DNA of 64,000 bases from CALBPI01 sp045110335. GTDB lineage: Bacteria; Pseudomonadota; Gammaproteobacteria; Steroidobacterales; Woeseiaceae. Under the pieces are notes generated by a model. It was given only the letters and a program-made list of their open reading frames with translations, did no database searches and was not told where the DNA came from. The position numbers and the translations under genes were made by a program. The DNA lies in NCBI GenBank assembly GCA_045110335.1, contig JBGCGB010000015.1, positions 135,535-199,534 on the forward strand. Reading direction: 5' to 3'. Below, piece after piece: positions 1 through 8,676 of this stretch; within the stretch, counting starts at the first letter, position 1; every line of letters starts with the position of its first letter.

Positions 1-10
1 TGGCGGAATA

Positions 11-946
11 TTGCATGTGCCAAGCTTTCTTGTCTTCTTGGCACTGTTTTTTTCGTTTCGTAAAGCGGCAACGCACTTATCTTGGCTCGCGCCACTGGCA
101 CTAGCGGTAGCGACAGCGGCAATGGCTCTGCAGCTGGATTTCGCTCGCGTTTACGATTGGCTGTTTACTGATTATGCGCCGGTTGGCTCGCCATTCCGGT
201 TTGGAAAAAACCCGCAATTATTATTCGTCACCACAGACGCGCTGGCGCTTTGGCTGCTCACTATTCAACGTGCAAATCGGCCGGCGTGGTTTTGGGTTAT
301 CTCCGTTCTGGCTCCGGTCTTGGTGGTTGGTGTTGCATTGGTACGTCATGCGTCATCGGGACCCATCTTCGTCCTAGCGCCATCGCAGTACGGTGATGCG
401 CGCGGCGACAGCCTACGACTGATTTATACCAATCAGAAATCGGACGATCCATCGATCAGAGTCTGGCTGGAGGGACAAGATCCGTTGAAGCCCTGGCTAT
501 CGCGTAACGAGGAACATGTCGCGATCTATTTTTCCAACAGCCGTCAACAAGTGGCTCGACGAGATTATGCGACGCTCGAAAGCGAACATACGATCGTGAC
601 GTATTGTTGGTTCGAAGAGGATCGAGCCTTGGACGCGCACGATGGCTATTACGATTGTCTTACCGAGCGACGCAATGTTGCTGAACAACTGACAGACTTG
701 TTAGCCCGACAGCCAAAAAGACTGGATGACAAACTAAGGCGCTGGCGTGCCGCCGCCGAGCTTTGTACCGGCGTGAGTTTCGATGTTCCGCCGCATTTTG
801 CGATCGAACGTGTTGATTTTTGTCGGGCCTTGCGACGTAACTACAAACAGGATGTCGTGGAGTTGAAGCGGCGTCTGGGTCGGGACTCCAGCTCGGTTCG
901 GTCTGTCCAACGCAAGGGTCGCGAACTAGGTTTCGAAAAACCCTGA
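11..946 (+). CDS. Unknown membrane protein, probably 5'-truncated by the window edge
   Basis: I do not recognise this protein. The first usable start is a TTG at base 11, but the frame stays open to the window edge, so the real start may lie outside. The first ~115 residues hold about four hydrophobic stretches (roughly residues 4-20, 25-45, 68-85 and 92-112). The rest is a polar domain of about 190 residues, rich in Arg and Asp, with several Cys residues and an Arg/Lys-rich helical tail. No catalytic motif is evident. It ends 9 bases before the stop of the convergent repeat protein. Function is unassigned; that it is a real gene is likely from the long frame and ordinary codon use. Confidence 0.6.
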   Translation: MHVPSFLVFLALFFSFRKAATHLSWLAPLALAVATAAMALQLDFARVYDWLFTDYAPVGSPFRFGKNPQLLFVTTDALALWLLTIQRANRPAWFWVISVLAPVLVVGVALVRHASSGPIFVLAPSQYGDARGDSLRLIYTNQKSDDPSIRVWLEGQDPLKPWLSRNEEHVAIYFSNSRQQVARRDYATLESEHTIVTYCWFEEDRALDAHDGYYDCLTERRNVAEQLTDLLARQPKRLDDKLRRWRAAAELCTGVSFDVPPHFAIERVDFCRALRRNYKQDVVELKRRLGRDSSSVRSVQRKGRELGFEKP

Positions 947-955
947 CATTTTTGT

Positions 956-2431
956 CTACGACGGTTTCTTGGCAGCACCCGCTTCTCGACGAAGTTTCTT
1001 CGCCTGTGTCACCCAGTTGTCTCTGGCGATTCGACCTTTGAAGACTTCCAGCTTGTCATCCACGATACGGATATCGCGGGCGTTCCAGTCGGCCACCTGC
1101 CAAAAATAGTAAACACCGTGTCCATTCAGCATTCTTTCCAATTTCGGGCCGACGCCGGAGATCTTCTTGAGGTCATCCTTGCGTCCGTATGATGCCGCTT
1201 TCAACAAGATTGGGCCTTTCTTTTTTGGCTTCGGTGCCGGCTTATTCAGTTTTGCGATGGCCGCTTCGATTGCTGACAGGCGAGAACCGATGGGTGCGAT
1301 ATCGATGGTCTTCGGTGTCGGCAAGTTCTTAAGTAATCTTTCCAATTCATCAATGCGTCGATAAACAGGCTTTAAATCGGTAGGCGCATGAGTTTGAACC
1401 GTCGGTACGTTGGCAAGCGCTTTCTCTACCGCTTGAAGCCGCGTTTGCACAGGGTTCAAATCGACGGCTTTTGGCATCACCAGTTGGCTGATGCGAGTCT
1501 CAACTTGTCGTAACTTATCGTTAACCGGGCTTAAGTCTGTTCTCACCGGTTGCGGGGGCTTCGGCAGGTTGGCAACCGTTGTCGATAGCTTTTGGATCTC
1601 AGCCTTCATCGGTGTGAGATCGGTTGCCGGTGTCGGTTTGATCGCCGCAACCGACTGACTCAGCTGTTGGATGCGATTATGGATTGAAGAAAGGTCGATC
1701 GGCTCAGGCATACGAATACCCTGTACTGATGTCTCTAGTGTGCCCAGACGCGCGACGATGTCACTGAGGTCAATCTGCTCGGGTTCCGGAATACGAATCG
1801 ACTTAACCAGCTGTTCAACGCTGTCCAGTCTTGCTTGAATCGGCGAAAGGTCGGTCTTCTCCGGCGTCGGAATGCGAATCGCCTCTACGCGTGCATCGAC
1901 GGCCTCCAGGCGAGATTCGAGCCCCGTTAGATCGGTGGTTTCCGGCTCCGGGATACGAATGGCTGCGATCAAGCTTTCGATGCCATCGACTCTGGACTGG
2001 ATAGGCGTTAAGTCGGTTTTCTCCGGTGTTGGAATCTTGATCGCATTGACACGTTCACTGACGGCATCGATTTTTGCCAACACGCCACTCAGATCAGTTT
2101 CTTTGGTTTCAGGAATTTCAAACGCATCAAACTGAGATTTTAAAGCGTTGATTTGTTGCTCCAATCCTGTGAGATCTGTCACCGGGAAAGTGGGCTGCGG
2201 AAGATCTGCGAGTCCTGCTTTAAAGGTCGGTGCCAGGTTGTCATTCAGTGCCGTGACGCGACCGCTCAGATCCTGCCAGGCTTCGCCGTCGGCTTTTTGA
2301 CGTCGAATCATTGCCTCATAACTTTCCGAAACATCAACAAGTTTGCGGCGAGACCACCAGTATCCAAGCAAGGCACCAAGTAGTGCAGCGAGCAGAAAAA
2401 TGAGCGTATATTTCGCAAGAAGGTAAGTCAT
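956..2431 (-). CDS. Membrane-anchored coiled-coil repeat protein with C-terminal helix-hairpin-helix (H3TH-like) domain
   Basis: 491 residues. One N-terminal membrane segment (about residues 5-26) is followed by SRRK, which by the positive-inside rule puts the long C-terminal part in the cytoplasm. Residues 85-400 are twelve tandem units of 25-28 residues. Each begins TDL or IDL/VDL, continues as an amphipathic helix with conserved R/K-L/I/V and A/x-V-E positions, and ends in a Pro-rich linker such as IRIPEPE. Residues about 420-482 contain ISGVGPKLERMLNGHGVYYF, typical of the H3TH/helix-hairpin-helix domains annotated as COG3743. Such domains usually contact DNA or act as protein modules; a nuclease activity is not supported here. 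The OmpA-domain gene lies 39 bases upstream on the same strand, so the two are probably cotranscribed. Confidence 0.8.
   Translation of the reverse strand: MTYLLAKYTLIFLLAALLGALLGYWWSRRKLVDVSESYEAMIRRQKADGEAWQDLSGRVTALNDNLAPTFKAGLADLPQPTFPVTDLTGLEQQINALKSQFDAFEIPETKETDLSGVLAKIDAVSERVNAIKIPTPEKTDLTPIQSRVDGIESLIAAIRIPEPETTDLTGLESRLEAVDARVEAIRIPTPEKTDLSPIQARLDSVEQLVKSIRIPEPEQIDLSDIVARLGTLETSVQGIRMPEPIDLSSIHNRIQQLSQSVAAIKPTPATDLTPMKAEIQKLSTTVANLPKPPQPVRTDLSPVNDKLRQVETRISQLVMPKAVDLNPVQTRLQAVEKALANVPTVQTHAPTDLKPVYRRIDELERLLKNLPTPKTIDIAPIGSRLSAIEAAIAKLNKPAPKPKKKGPILLKAASYGRKDDLKKISGVGPKLERMLNGHGVYYFWQVADWNARDIRIVDDKLEVFKGRIARDNWVTQAKKLRREAGAAKKPS
1232..2179 (-). repeat. Twelve tandem 25-28-residue coding repeats
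   Basis: These bases encode residues 85-400 of the repeat/H3TH protein. Reading the protein, the unit lengths are 27,27,27,27,27,25,25,28,25,28,25,25 residues (75-84 bases each). The first five units are the most alike, alternating the linkers KIPTPEK and RIPEPE, which suggests recent duplication of a two-unit block. The later units are more divergent. Confidence 0.8.
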
Positions 2432-2470
2432 TCTGTTATCCCCTGATGACGCAACAAGCGTCTTCCTAGT

Positions 2471-3595
2471 TCAATTCAACTCCGCAATACGAATCACGAT
2501 TCGTCGATTACGGGCGCGACCTGCTTCAGTCGCATTATCTCCGACAGGTCTGGATTCTCCGTATCCTGTTGCCGTCAGCCTGGAGGCCTCAACGCCCAGT
2601 CCGGTCAAAGCGCTCGCGACGGCATCGGCACGTTTCTGGCTCAGTACCTGATTGTTTTCATCCGAACCAACATCATCCGTGTGGCCGTCAATTCGCAAAT
2701 CGCCATCGCAGTCGTTAGCGATCTCGGCCAGTGCCACTAGTAAGGCCTGGCTCTTGTTGTCGATATTGGCACTGCCCGTGCGGAATCGAATGCTTGTGGT
2801 GTTGAGCAGTTCGGCAAACGACTCATTACATCGCTCTGTTTCTTCTGCTATTTGCAGGGTAATAGTGCCAAGACCGAGCGTTGGTGTTTGAGCATTGAAC
2901 AGATCTCTAACGGGTTGTTCATTCTCGGCAGCGACTAAACCACGCACCGAAAACTCACCGTTGTTCCAGATGACCTGACCGCCATTTAATAGTGGTAATA
3001 AACGTTGCGCCCGTGCAGAGGCTTCGCTGTCTGCTGCCGTGCTGCGATCTCCTGAGACCGTGGTATCGTCGCTTAGCGTTCGTTCCTTGGTATCCAGATT
3101 GGACAAGAAATCTTGTCGCGCATCATTTGTCGGAAACTCGCCGCTCACGACCCATGTATCGACGGATTTTCGAACCATGAAATCATGTAATCGATCGGTG
3201 CTCTTGGGCGCTTCCTCGATCGCCGCGACAGGTGCAGCTGCCTTCAATTGCAGCGCAACATGTACAGGACAGGTGAGATCGCCGGCCCATGTTTGACAGG
3301 CTGCGGCTTTAGCGCGCGCCAGAATGTTTTCGCGATCATTAGTATCGGCGTTCGCAACCACCTGAACATGTTGACCATCGACATCGATAGACTCGATGTT
3401 GTAATCAGCTAGGGCTTCGCCGACGCTAGCTGTGGTTCGCGATTCTATATTCGGCGCTGTGATCAGCGCGCCGATCAAATAGATCAAAATGAGTCCGGCC
3501 AGCCAGAGGAGTCCCCACGGCCACCAACCGGCTGGTTCATCGCTGCGCTTCCAGTAGCGTTTTGATTGACTGACCGTTTCTATTTCTTGCGTCAT
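2471..3595 (-). CDS. Inner-membrane-anchored OmpA-domain protein with BON-like region
   Basis: About 374 residues. A Trp-rich N-terminal segment leads into a membrane helix (about residues 27-46), leaving the rest periplasmic. Residues about 50-225 resemble BON-type modules: a Val/Asp-rich fold with two Cys residues near 'ACQTWAGDLTC'. The C-terminal ~110 residues are an OmpA/MotB peptidoglycan-binding domain with the motifs 'DGHTDDVGSDENNQVLSQ' and 'GYGESRP...RARNRR'. The ATG at 3595 is preferred over the in-frame ATG at 3607 because GGGGAG lies just before it. The protein probably ties the inner membrane to the cell wall. Its partner gene downstream encodes the cytoplasmic coiled-coil/H3TH protein. 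Confidence 0.8.
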   Translation of the reverse strand: MTQEIETVSQSKRYWKRSDEPAGWWPWGLLWLAGLILIYLIGALITAPNIESRTTASVGEALADYNIESIDVDGQHVQVVANADTNDRENILARAKAAACQTWAGDLTCPVHVALQLKAAAPVAAIEEAPKSTDRLHDFMVRKSVDTWVVSGEFPTNDARQDFLSNLDTKERTLSDDTTVSGDRSTAADSEASARAQRLLPLLNGGQVIWNNGEFSVRGLVAAENEQPVRDLFNAQTPTLGLGTITLQIAEETERCNESFAELLNTTSIRFRTGSANIDNKSQALLVALAEIANDCDGDLRIDGHTDDVGSDENNQVLSQKRADAVASALTGLGVEASRLTATGYGESRPVGDNATEAGRARNRRIVIRIAELN

Positions 3596-3607
3596 GGTGC
3601 TCCCCAT

Positions 3608-3944
3608 ACCACTAGCTGCGGTGCTTAAATGCCCCTAACCTTTTCGCGACCTACGTTAAACATATCGTAAAACTCCAGTTAGGAACATCCAAAAACCCAG
3701 GCTGTAACGGTTCTTTGCATTGTCGCTTGTGGTAACGGCGCGGTTTATCGATGCACTGCAATTAACGATAACTACTGCGAATTTCTGAATCAGGGTATCG
3801 CTGCTCATGTTGCTTACCAATGAGATGAGCGCAGAGAGTAGATTCTATCGATTCGATGTGGCGGCAAGAAAGTCCGCGTCATGAGTCCCGCAAGGTGGAG
3901 TGCGTTTTCTGCAGTGCGATACAAAGCCGATTACAATCAGCGGT
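3608..3944. other. Intergenic region between divergent genes
   Basis: About 340 bases between the OmpA-domain gene (leftward) and the TRIC-type channel gene (rightward). It must hold both promoters. I see no convincing -35/-10 pair, no clear hairpin with a T-run and no credible small gene. Confidence 0.4.
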
Positions 3945-4574
3945 ATGAACTTTTTGTTAATCGCCAATTTGTTGGGTGTCTTTGTTTTTGCTTATAGCGG
4001 TGCGTTGGTCGCCGCGCGGCAACGAATGGATTTGTTTGGCTACATCGTGCTCGGATTGTTGCCGGCCGTTGGCGGTGGAACACTGCGAGACCTCATTCTC
4101 GACGTCCCGGTATTCTGGCTGCAAGAGCCATTGAATATTCTCGTCGCGCTGGCGGCAGCATTGTTTGCATTCGCTGTGCCTATCGTTGTGGGCAAGCGGC
4201 TAACGCTGTTGACCTGGGCTGATGCGTTGGGATTATCGTTGTTTTGTGTGATGGGTGCGGCAAAGGCTTTTGATATCACCGGCAACGTCATCATCGCAGT
4301 GACGATGGGTGTGATCACGGCGGTCGTTGGCGGTATTCTTCGCGACGTCGTGGCTAACGAAGTACCGTTGGTGCTTGTTCGTGAAATCTATGCCAGCGCC
4401 GCGTTAGCGGGTGCTTGTGTTTATTGCGCTGCGTTTACGCTGGGGGCACCGACTGGCATCGCGTTGATGGCCGGCGGCGCGGTAGCTTTCGCGTTGCGCG
4501 CCGCCGGAATAGTATTGAATCTCGGGCTGCCTGTGCGCCGGTTGCGCCAGCCTGATGACAGTCCAGACGATTAA
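3945..4574 (+). CDS. TRIC-type cation channel / UPF0126 (YicG-like) membrane protein
   Basis: 209 residues with seven hydrophobic helices arranged as an inverted duplication. The family signatures GGGTLRD (first half) and GGILRDV (second half) are both present; they are the conserved Gly-rich motifs of bacterial TRIC/UPF0126 proteins. Family members form homotrimeric monovalent cation channels, and some have been linked to glycine uptake, so the exact substrate here is open. The ATG at 3945 is chosen because the first helix starts immediately after it; the 15 residues upstream in frame are not family-like. Its stop overlaps the stop of the convergent btuB gene by 4 bases. Confidence 0.85.
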   Translation: MNFLLIANLLGVFVFAYSGALVAARQRMDLFGYIVLGLLPAVGGGTLRDLILDVPVFWLQEPLNILVALAAALFAFAVPIVVGKRLTLLTWADALGLSLFCVMGAAKAFDITGNVIIAVTMGVITAVVGGILRDVVANEVPLVLVREIYASAALAGACVYCAAFTLGAPTGIALMAGGAVAFALRAAGIVLNLGLPVRRLRQPDDSPDD

Positions 4575-6490
4575 CGTCCGAAGCTGAATTTCACACCGAC
4601 AAAGCCGGCACGGCCTAACGTTTCATAACCAAACACTTCTTCGTAGTCTTCATCCAGCAAGTTGCTACCTCTAGCATAAACAGTCAACGATTCTGAAACC
4701 GCATATTGACTGCTCAAATCAACCAGCCAGTAATTTCCGATCGTGACAACTTGCGAGGGCAGCGGAAACGGTGGGAAGAAGCGATCGAGGCGACTACCGC
4801 CGTACTCCGCAGTGAGTCGATTTGTCCAACGGCCTTCCAACGCATCAACATCAAGCCCTAATGAGCCGGTATGGCGCGGGCGCCGCAGCTCATCAATGGT
4901 ATTGCCGCCCGCATCCGGTTCGGTAGCATCGATGTACGTGTAGGTTGCATCGACTCGAACGGCAGCGGCGATTTGCCATTGGGCTGCGAGCTCACCGCCC
5001 TGGCGATCACTCTTGCCATTACGGTTTTCTGCGGTGCCGAGGAATGTGACGGGATCAAAGACAAAGCCGTTGATCTCATCTTCAAGATCCTGGTTAAACA
5101 GGGAAACCTGCCACTGCACGGCACCGTCAAAGCTATCGCCGTCCAATCCGATTTCCATCGAAAGAGATCGCTCGGGATCAAGCGCCGGATTGCCGACAAA
5201 AGAACCTGGGAAGAAACCGAACCGCTCCGTGAACGTTGGGTTCTTTTGCCCAGTACCGATGTTCCCGCGTAATCGTAGCTGGTCATCGATTTGATACGAG
5301 GCAGACAGTCGTCCGTTGTAGGCGTCGTCGAAATCACTGTTGCTGTCAAAGCGCGCACTCGCTATCCAGCTGAATCGGTCGCCGGCAAAGCCGCGATACT
5401 CGGCAATCAGGCTGGTGATATTCATCGATTGATCCTGGTTCGGATCTCCGAATATCACGGCACCGCGTTGGCTGAAGTCGGAGGCTTCATGTTCGACAGC
5501 CAACGATAGTCCGTTTTCGCCAAGGTTGAGATCGAATTGATAAGCGAGCGTCATGCGATCTGCACGGGTGGATGCGGACTCGATACCGCCGTTGAGCGTT
5601 CTCAGTTCGCTATCGAACCAGCGTGCAGAAATCCGATGGGTGTATACGTCATCGGGATGTTGCCAGCGTGCGCCGAGATTCGCGGTCAGCGTCTCACTGT
5701 CGTTGGCGGTATCGGAGTCGCCGGGTATGCCGGTTGAGAAATCAACGCCGTCGAACTCGGAATAGGCATTGCTGAGGCGTACACCACCGTCGAGCGTAAT
5801 GCGATCCGACGCCAGCCATCGACCATTGATAAACGCGGTGTTGAGTGACGAACCATCGTCTTCATCGCCCGCTCGGGAAATATTGTCGCCATCGGTTGAC
5901 TGACGCTCGGCGCCAGCCGCCACAAAACCTGAGTCTGTTCCAATGGATCCATCCAGACCAAAGTTCTGCGAGGCGCGGCTGCCGGTCTCGGCAAAACCGT
6001 TGATCAGCGACCCATCGGTGCCACCGCGTGAAATGATATTGACGACACCGCCAATTGCATCCGTGCCCCACAGTGCGCTTTGAGCGCCGCGGACAATTTC
6101 GATTCGCTCAATCTGTGCCGTGCTTAGGAGTTCCCAGCGGAACTCATCACCAACAGAAGGATCGTTAACGCGATTGCCGTCGATGAGTACAAGCACTTGG
6201 TTGGCTTCGGCGCCGCGCACGCGAACCTGAGTTTGCGTGCCGCGCACGCCACTGCGACTGACGGCGAAGCCTGGCACGCTGCGCAGCAAATCGGCCACAT
6301 TGAGTGCTTGTCGCCGTGCGATGTCTTCGCTGCTAATCACCGTAACGGCATTACCGATTTCCGAAACTGTGACCGGGACAAGTGCCCCGCTCACAATGAT
6401 TTCGTCGACGGATGACTCAGCGTCTGCCAGCGCTGCGTTAGCGCACAAGATTGCGCTGGCAAGAAAGAGAGGTTTGGTCTTATTGATCAT
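4571..6490 (-). CDS. btuB: BtuB-like TonB-dependent vitamin B12 receptor
   Basis: 639 residues. A signal peptide (MINKTKPLFLASAILCANAA, cleavage near ALA-DAE) is followed by a TonB box region (DEIIVSG), a plug domain with VRIRG-like 'QVRVRGAEANQVLVLIDGNRV' elements, and a 22-strand type barrel ending in aromatic-rich 'GRAGFVGVKFSFGR'. The ATG at 6490 has GGGAGCG seven bases upstream; the in-frame extension to 6523 lacks a signal peptide start. It imports cobalamin across the outer membrane using TonB/ExbBD energy. The assignment to B12 rests on the cobalamin riboswitch in its leader. No btuCDF or B12 synthesis genes are adjacent, so the rest of the pathway lies elsewhere. Confidence 0.88.
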   Translation of the reverse strand: MINKTKPLFLASAILCANAALADAESSVDEIIVSGALVPVTVSEIGNAVTVISSEDIARRQALNVADLLRSVPGFAVSRSGVRGTQTQVRVRGAEANQVLVLIDGNRVNDPSVGDEFRWELLSTAQIERIEIVRGAQSALWGTDAIGGVVNIISRGGTDGSLINGFAETGSRASQNFGLDGSIGTDSGFVAAGAERQSTDGDNISRAGDEDDGSSLNTAFINGRWLASDRITLDGGVRLSNAYSEFDGVDFSTGIPGDSDTANDSETLTANLGARWQHPDDVYTHRISARWFDSELRTLNGGIESASTRADRMTLAYQFDLNLGENGLSLAVEHEASDFSQRGAVIFGDPNQDQSMNITSLIAEYRGFAGDRFSWIASARFDSNSDFDDAYNGRLSASYQIDDQLRLRGNIGTGQKNPTFTERFGFFPGSFVGNPALDPERSLSMEIGLDGDSFDGAVQWQVSLFNQDLEDEINGFVFDPVTFLGTAENRNGKSDRQGGELAAQWQIAAAVRVDATYTYIDATEPDAGGNTIDELRRPRHTGSLGLDVDALEGRWTNRLTAEYGGSRLDRFFPPFPLPSQVVTIGNYWLVDLSSQYAVSESLTVYARGSNLLDEDYEEVFGYETLGRAGFVGVKFSFGR

Positions 6491-6605
6491 GAGTCGCTCC
6501 CACAGACGTCCCCGAGCCTGCATGGTGTGCCAAGCGAACGGGAACTGAAGAAGCGCTCATGTATGAGGCCCCACCCATCGCCCGCCGCGATGACACTGTG
6601 GATTA

Positions 6606-6765
6606 AACGACGGGCCGGTATCCGGACTCATGAGTGACGCTGAACGTCGGGGCGAATCGCCTTCCCACACAGAGACTGTGCAGTGGCCAAGAGGATCGCC
6701 TGACTCATTTACCGTTGCGGGGGCAGTGACGGGATTGTTTGTTAACGCACCGTCTTCCCGTTTAA
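6606..6765 (-). promoter_or_regulatory. Cobalamin (AdoCbl) riboswitch in the btuB leader
   Basis: Read on the minus strand, the leader contains GGGAAGACGGTG (6751-6760 and on), then CACTGCCCCCGCAACGGTAA, and finally a B12-box-like GAGTCCGGATACCGGCC (about 6614-6630). This order and spacing match the conserved core of cobalamin riboswitches. It lies about 115 bases upstream of the btuB start. When B12 is bound, expression of btuB is expected to fall. Confidence 0.9.
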
Positions 6766-6788
6766 TGTGATCTTTGCCAGATCACATT
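6764..6788. repeat. Perfect 10-bp palindrome upstream of the btuB riboswitch
   Basis: AATGTGATCT, five bases TTGCC, then AGATCACATT: a perfect inverted repeat. It lies at the 5' edge of the riboswitch and downstream of the ABC exporter stop (6895). There is no T-run, so an operator is more likely than a terminator. The half-site resembles TGTGA/TCACA (CRP-type), but the spacing of 11 bases instead of 6 does not fit CRP. Confidence 0.6.
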
Positions 6789-6894
6789 CACCTGTCGAAG
6801 TCGTGGCAAACTTACGACATGCTCGATGGGCTTGCAACCGATTTCATGGCCGACGGCAAATCAGGCAAAGCGATGGACTGCTAAGCGGTTGTTT

Positions 6895-8661
6895 TCAAGT
6901 GCTGCCGAACTGGAGTTCTGCAAGATGCGCGTAGAGCGGATTGCTGGCAACCAGTTCATCATGCGCGCCGGTCGCAACCACTTTACCCTGATCGATCACG
7001 ACCAATTTGTCTGCCTGTTTGACGGTGGCTAACCGATGCGCGATGACAATGGTTGTACGGTCGCGCATGAGGTGATCCAATGCGGCCTGCACAACGCGTT
7101 CGCTTTCCGCGTCAAGCGAGCTAGTGGCCTCATCCAACAACAGAATCGGTGCGTCTTTGAGAATAGCTCTGGCGATTGCCATGCGTTGACGCTGGCCGCC
7201 GGACAAGCGGGTGCCGCGTTCACCGAGGAAGGTGTCATAGCCGTCCGGTAGTGTGGAAATGAATTCATCGGCAGCCGCTGCCTTGGCAGCGTTGATCACA
7301 TCCTTATCAGAGGCCGATGGTCGGCCGAACCGAATGTTCTCGACGGCGCTGGTGCCGAACAAAACAGTCTCCTGTGGCACCAGTCCGATCTGGCGTCTTA
7401 ATGCTTCCGGATCGACGGTACTGATGTCCTGACCATCGATCAGAATGCGACCGGTCTGTGGATCATAAAAACGTAGCAACAATTGCAGGCAGGTGCTTTT
7501 CCCGGCGCCGGACGGGCCCACAATAGCAACCGTTTGGCCGGGCTCGACGGTAAAACTGAGTTCATCAACGGCACGATCGCCGGGACGTGACGGGTAGTGA
7601 AAGCCCACTTGTTCAAATTCCACGCGACCGCTGCAACGTTGGGGTAAAGCTTGCGCCGGATTCGGTGTAGAAATCGCGGGTTCGGCATTGAGCAACTCCG
7701 CCAGTCGCTCCATGGCGCCGGCACCACGCTGGATCTCACCCCAGACTTCGCTCAGTCCGGCAGCGGAAGAACCGACCAAACCGGCATATAACAGGAATTG
7801 ACCGAGCTCACCGCCTGTCATTGTGCCGTTGATGACGGCGCGGGCGCCTAGCCACAGCACAAATGTCAGTGCACCAAACACAAGGATGATGCCCATCGCC
7901 GAGATCAATGCACGAACTTTAGTGCGCGCGATGCCGGCATCGAAACTATCGGTGACGGCTTCGTCAAAGCGCTCCGCTTGCAGCTGCTCCATCGTGAAAG
8001 CCTGAACGGTTTGCATGGCGTTTAGTGTTTCGCCGGCAAGACCGCTGGTATCGGCAATTCGATCTTGCGCGGTACGTGACAGTTTTCTGATGCGACGGCC
8101 GACGGCAATCAACGGCACCACGACCACAGGAATCGTCAGCACGATGTATCCGGCAAGCGTAACGTTCGTGACCAGCAGCATGATCAATGCGCCGGTGAAG
8201 CTGATAATTGTGCGCAACGCAATTGACAGACTGACACCCGAGATACTTTGAACAAGCGTTGTATCCGTCGTGATGCGCGACAGTACTTCACCCGTTCGCG
8301 TAACTTCGAAGAAGGTGGGATCCATGCGGATGACGTTTCGATAGACCCGGCTGCGAATGTCGGCGACGACCCGTTCACCCAGCCAGGTAACGAGATAAAA
8401 ACGCATGGCGGCGAAAGCACCAAACACGAGGGCGACAATCAGAAAACCACCAAAGTAGCGATTGATGGTATCGAGGCTGCCGGCGTTAAAGCCGTTATCG
8501 ATAAGGTTCTTGAAAGCGATCGGCAGGGTCAACATCGCGACCGCCGCAATCATCAACGCAAACATAGCGAAGAACAGTGTCAGCTTGTAAGGCCGGATGA
8601 ACGGCCACAATGTGGCGAGCGGTTTCAATGACCGCGCTTTCGGGCGTTCCTCATTTACCAT
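6895..8661 (-). CDS. MsbA-type half-size ABC exporter (permease fused to ATPase)
   Basis: 588 residues. The N-terminal ~320 residues form a six-helix type-I exporter domain. The C-terminal ATPase has Walker A GPSGAGKS (about residue 381), signature LSGGQRQRMA (about 485), Walker B ILLLDEATSSLD and the H-loop IVIAHRLATV. It should work as a homodimer in the inner membrane. It belongs to the MsbA-related group often found in alpha- and gammaproteobacteria; the substrate is unknown (lipid or drug). The AbgT transporter gene ends 15 bases upstream on the same strand, suggesting cotranscription but not a shared substrate. Confidence 0.88.
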   Translation of the reverse strand: MVNEERPKARSLKPLATLWPFIRPYKLTLFFAMFALMIAAVAMLTLPIAFKNLIDNGFNAGSLDTINRYFGGFLIVALVFGAFAAMRFYLVTWLGERVVADIRSRVYRNVIRMDPTFFEVTRTGEVLSRITTDTTLVQSISGVSLSIALRTIISFTGALIMLLVTNVTLAGYIVLTIPVVVVPLIAVGRRIRKLSRTAQDRIADTSGLAGETLNAMQTVQAFTMEQLQAERFDEAVTDSFDAGIARTKVRALISAMGIILVFGALTFVLWLGARAVINGTMTGGELGQFLLYAGLVGSSAAGLSEVWGEIQRGAGAMERLAELLNAEPAISTPNPAQALPQRCSGRVEFEQVGFHYPSRPGDRAVDELSFTVEPGQTVAIVGPSGAGKSTCLQLLLRFYDPQTGRILIDGQDISTVDPEALRRQIGLVPQETVLFGTSAVENIRFGRPSASDKDVINAAKAAAADEFISTLPDGYDTFLGERGTRLSGGQRQRMAIARAILKDAPILLLDEATSSLDAESERVVQAALDHLMRDRTTIVIAHRLATVKQADKLVVIDQGKVVATGAHDELVASNPLYAHLAELQFGST

Positions 8662-8676
8662 ATTAGTGATATCTGC

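Noticed and set aside
6764..6788. CRP binding site in front of btuB
   Set aside because: TGTGA and TCACA are 11 bases apart rather than 6, so it does not fit CRP; kept only as a palindrome.
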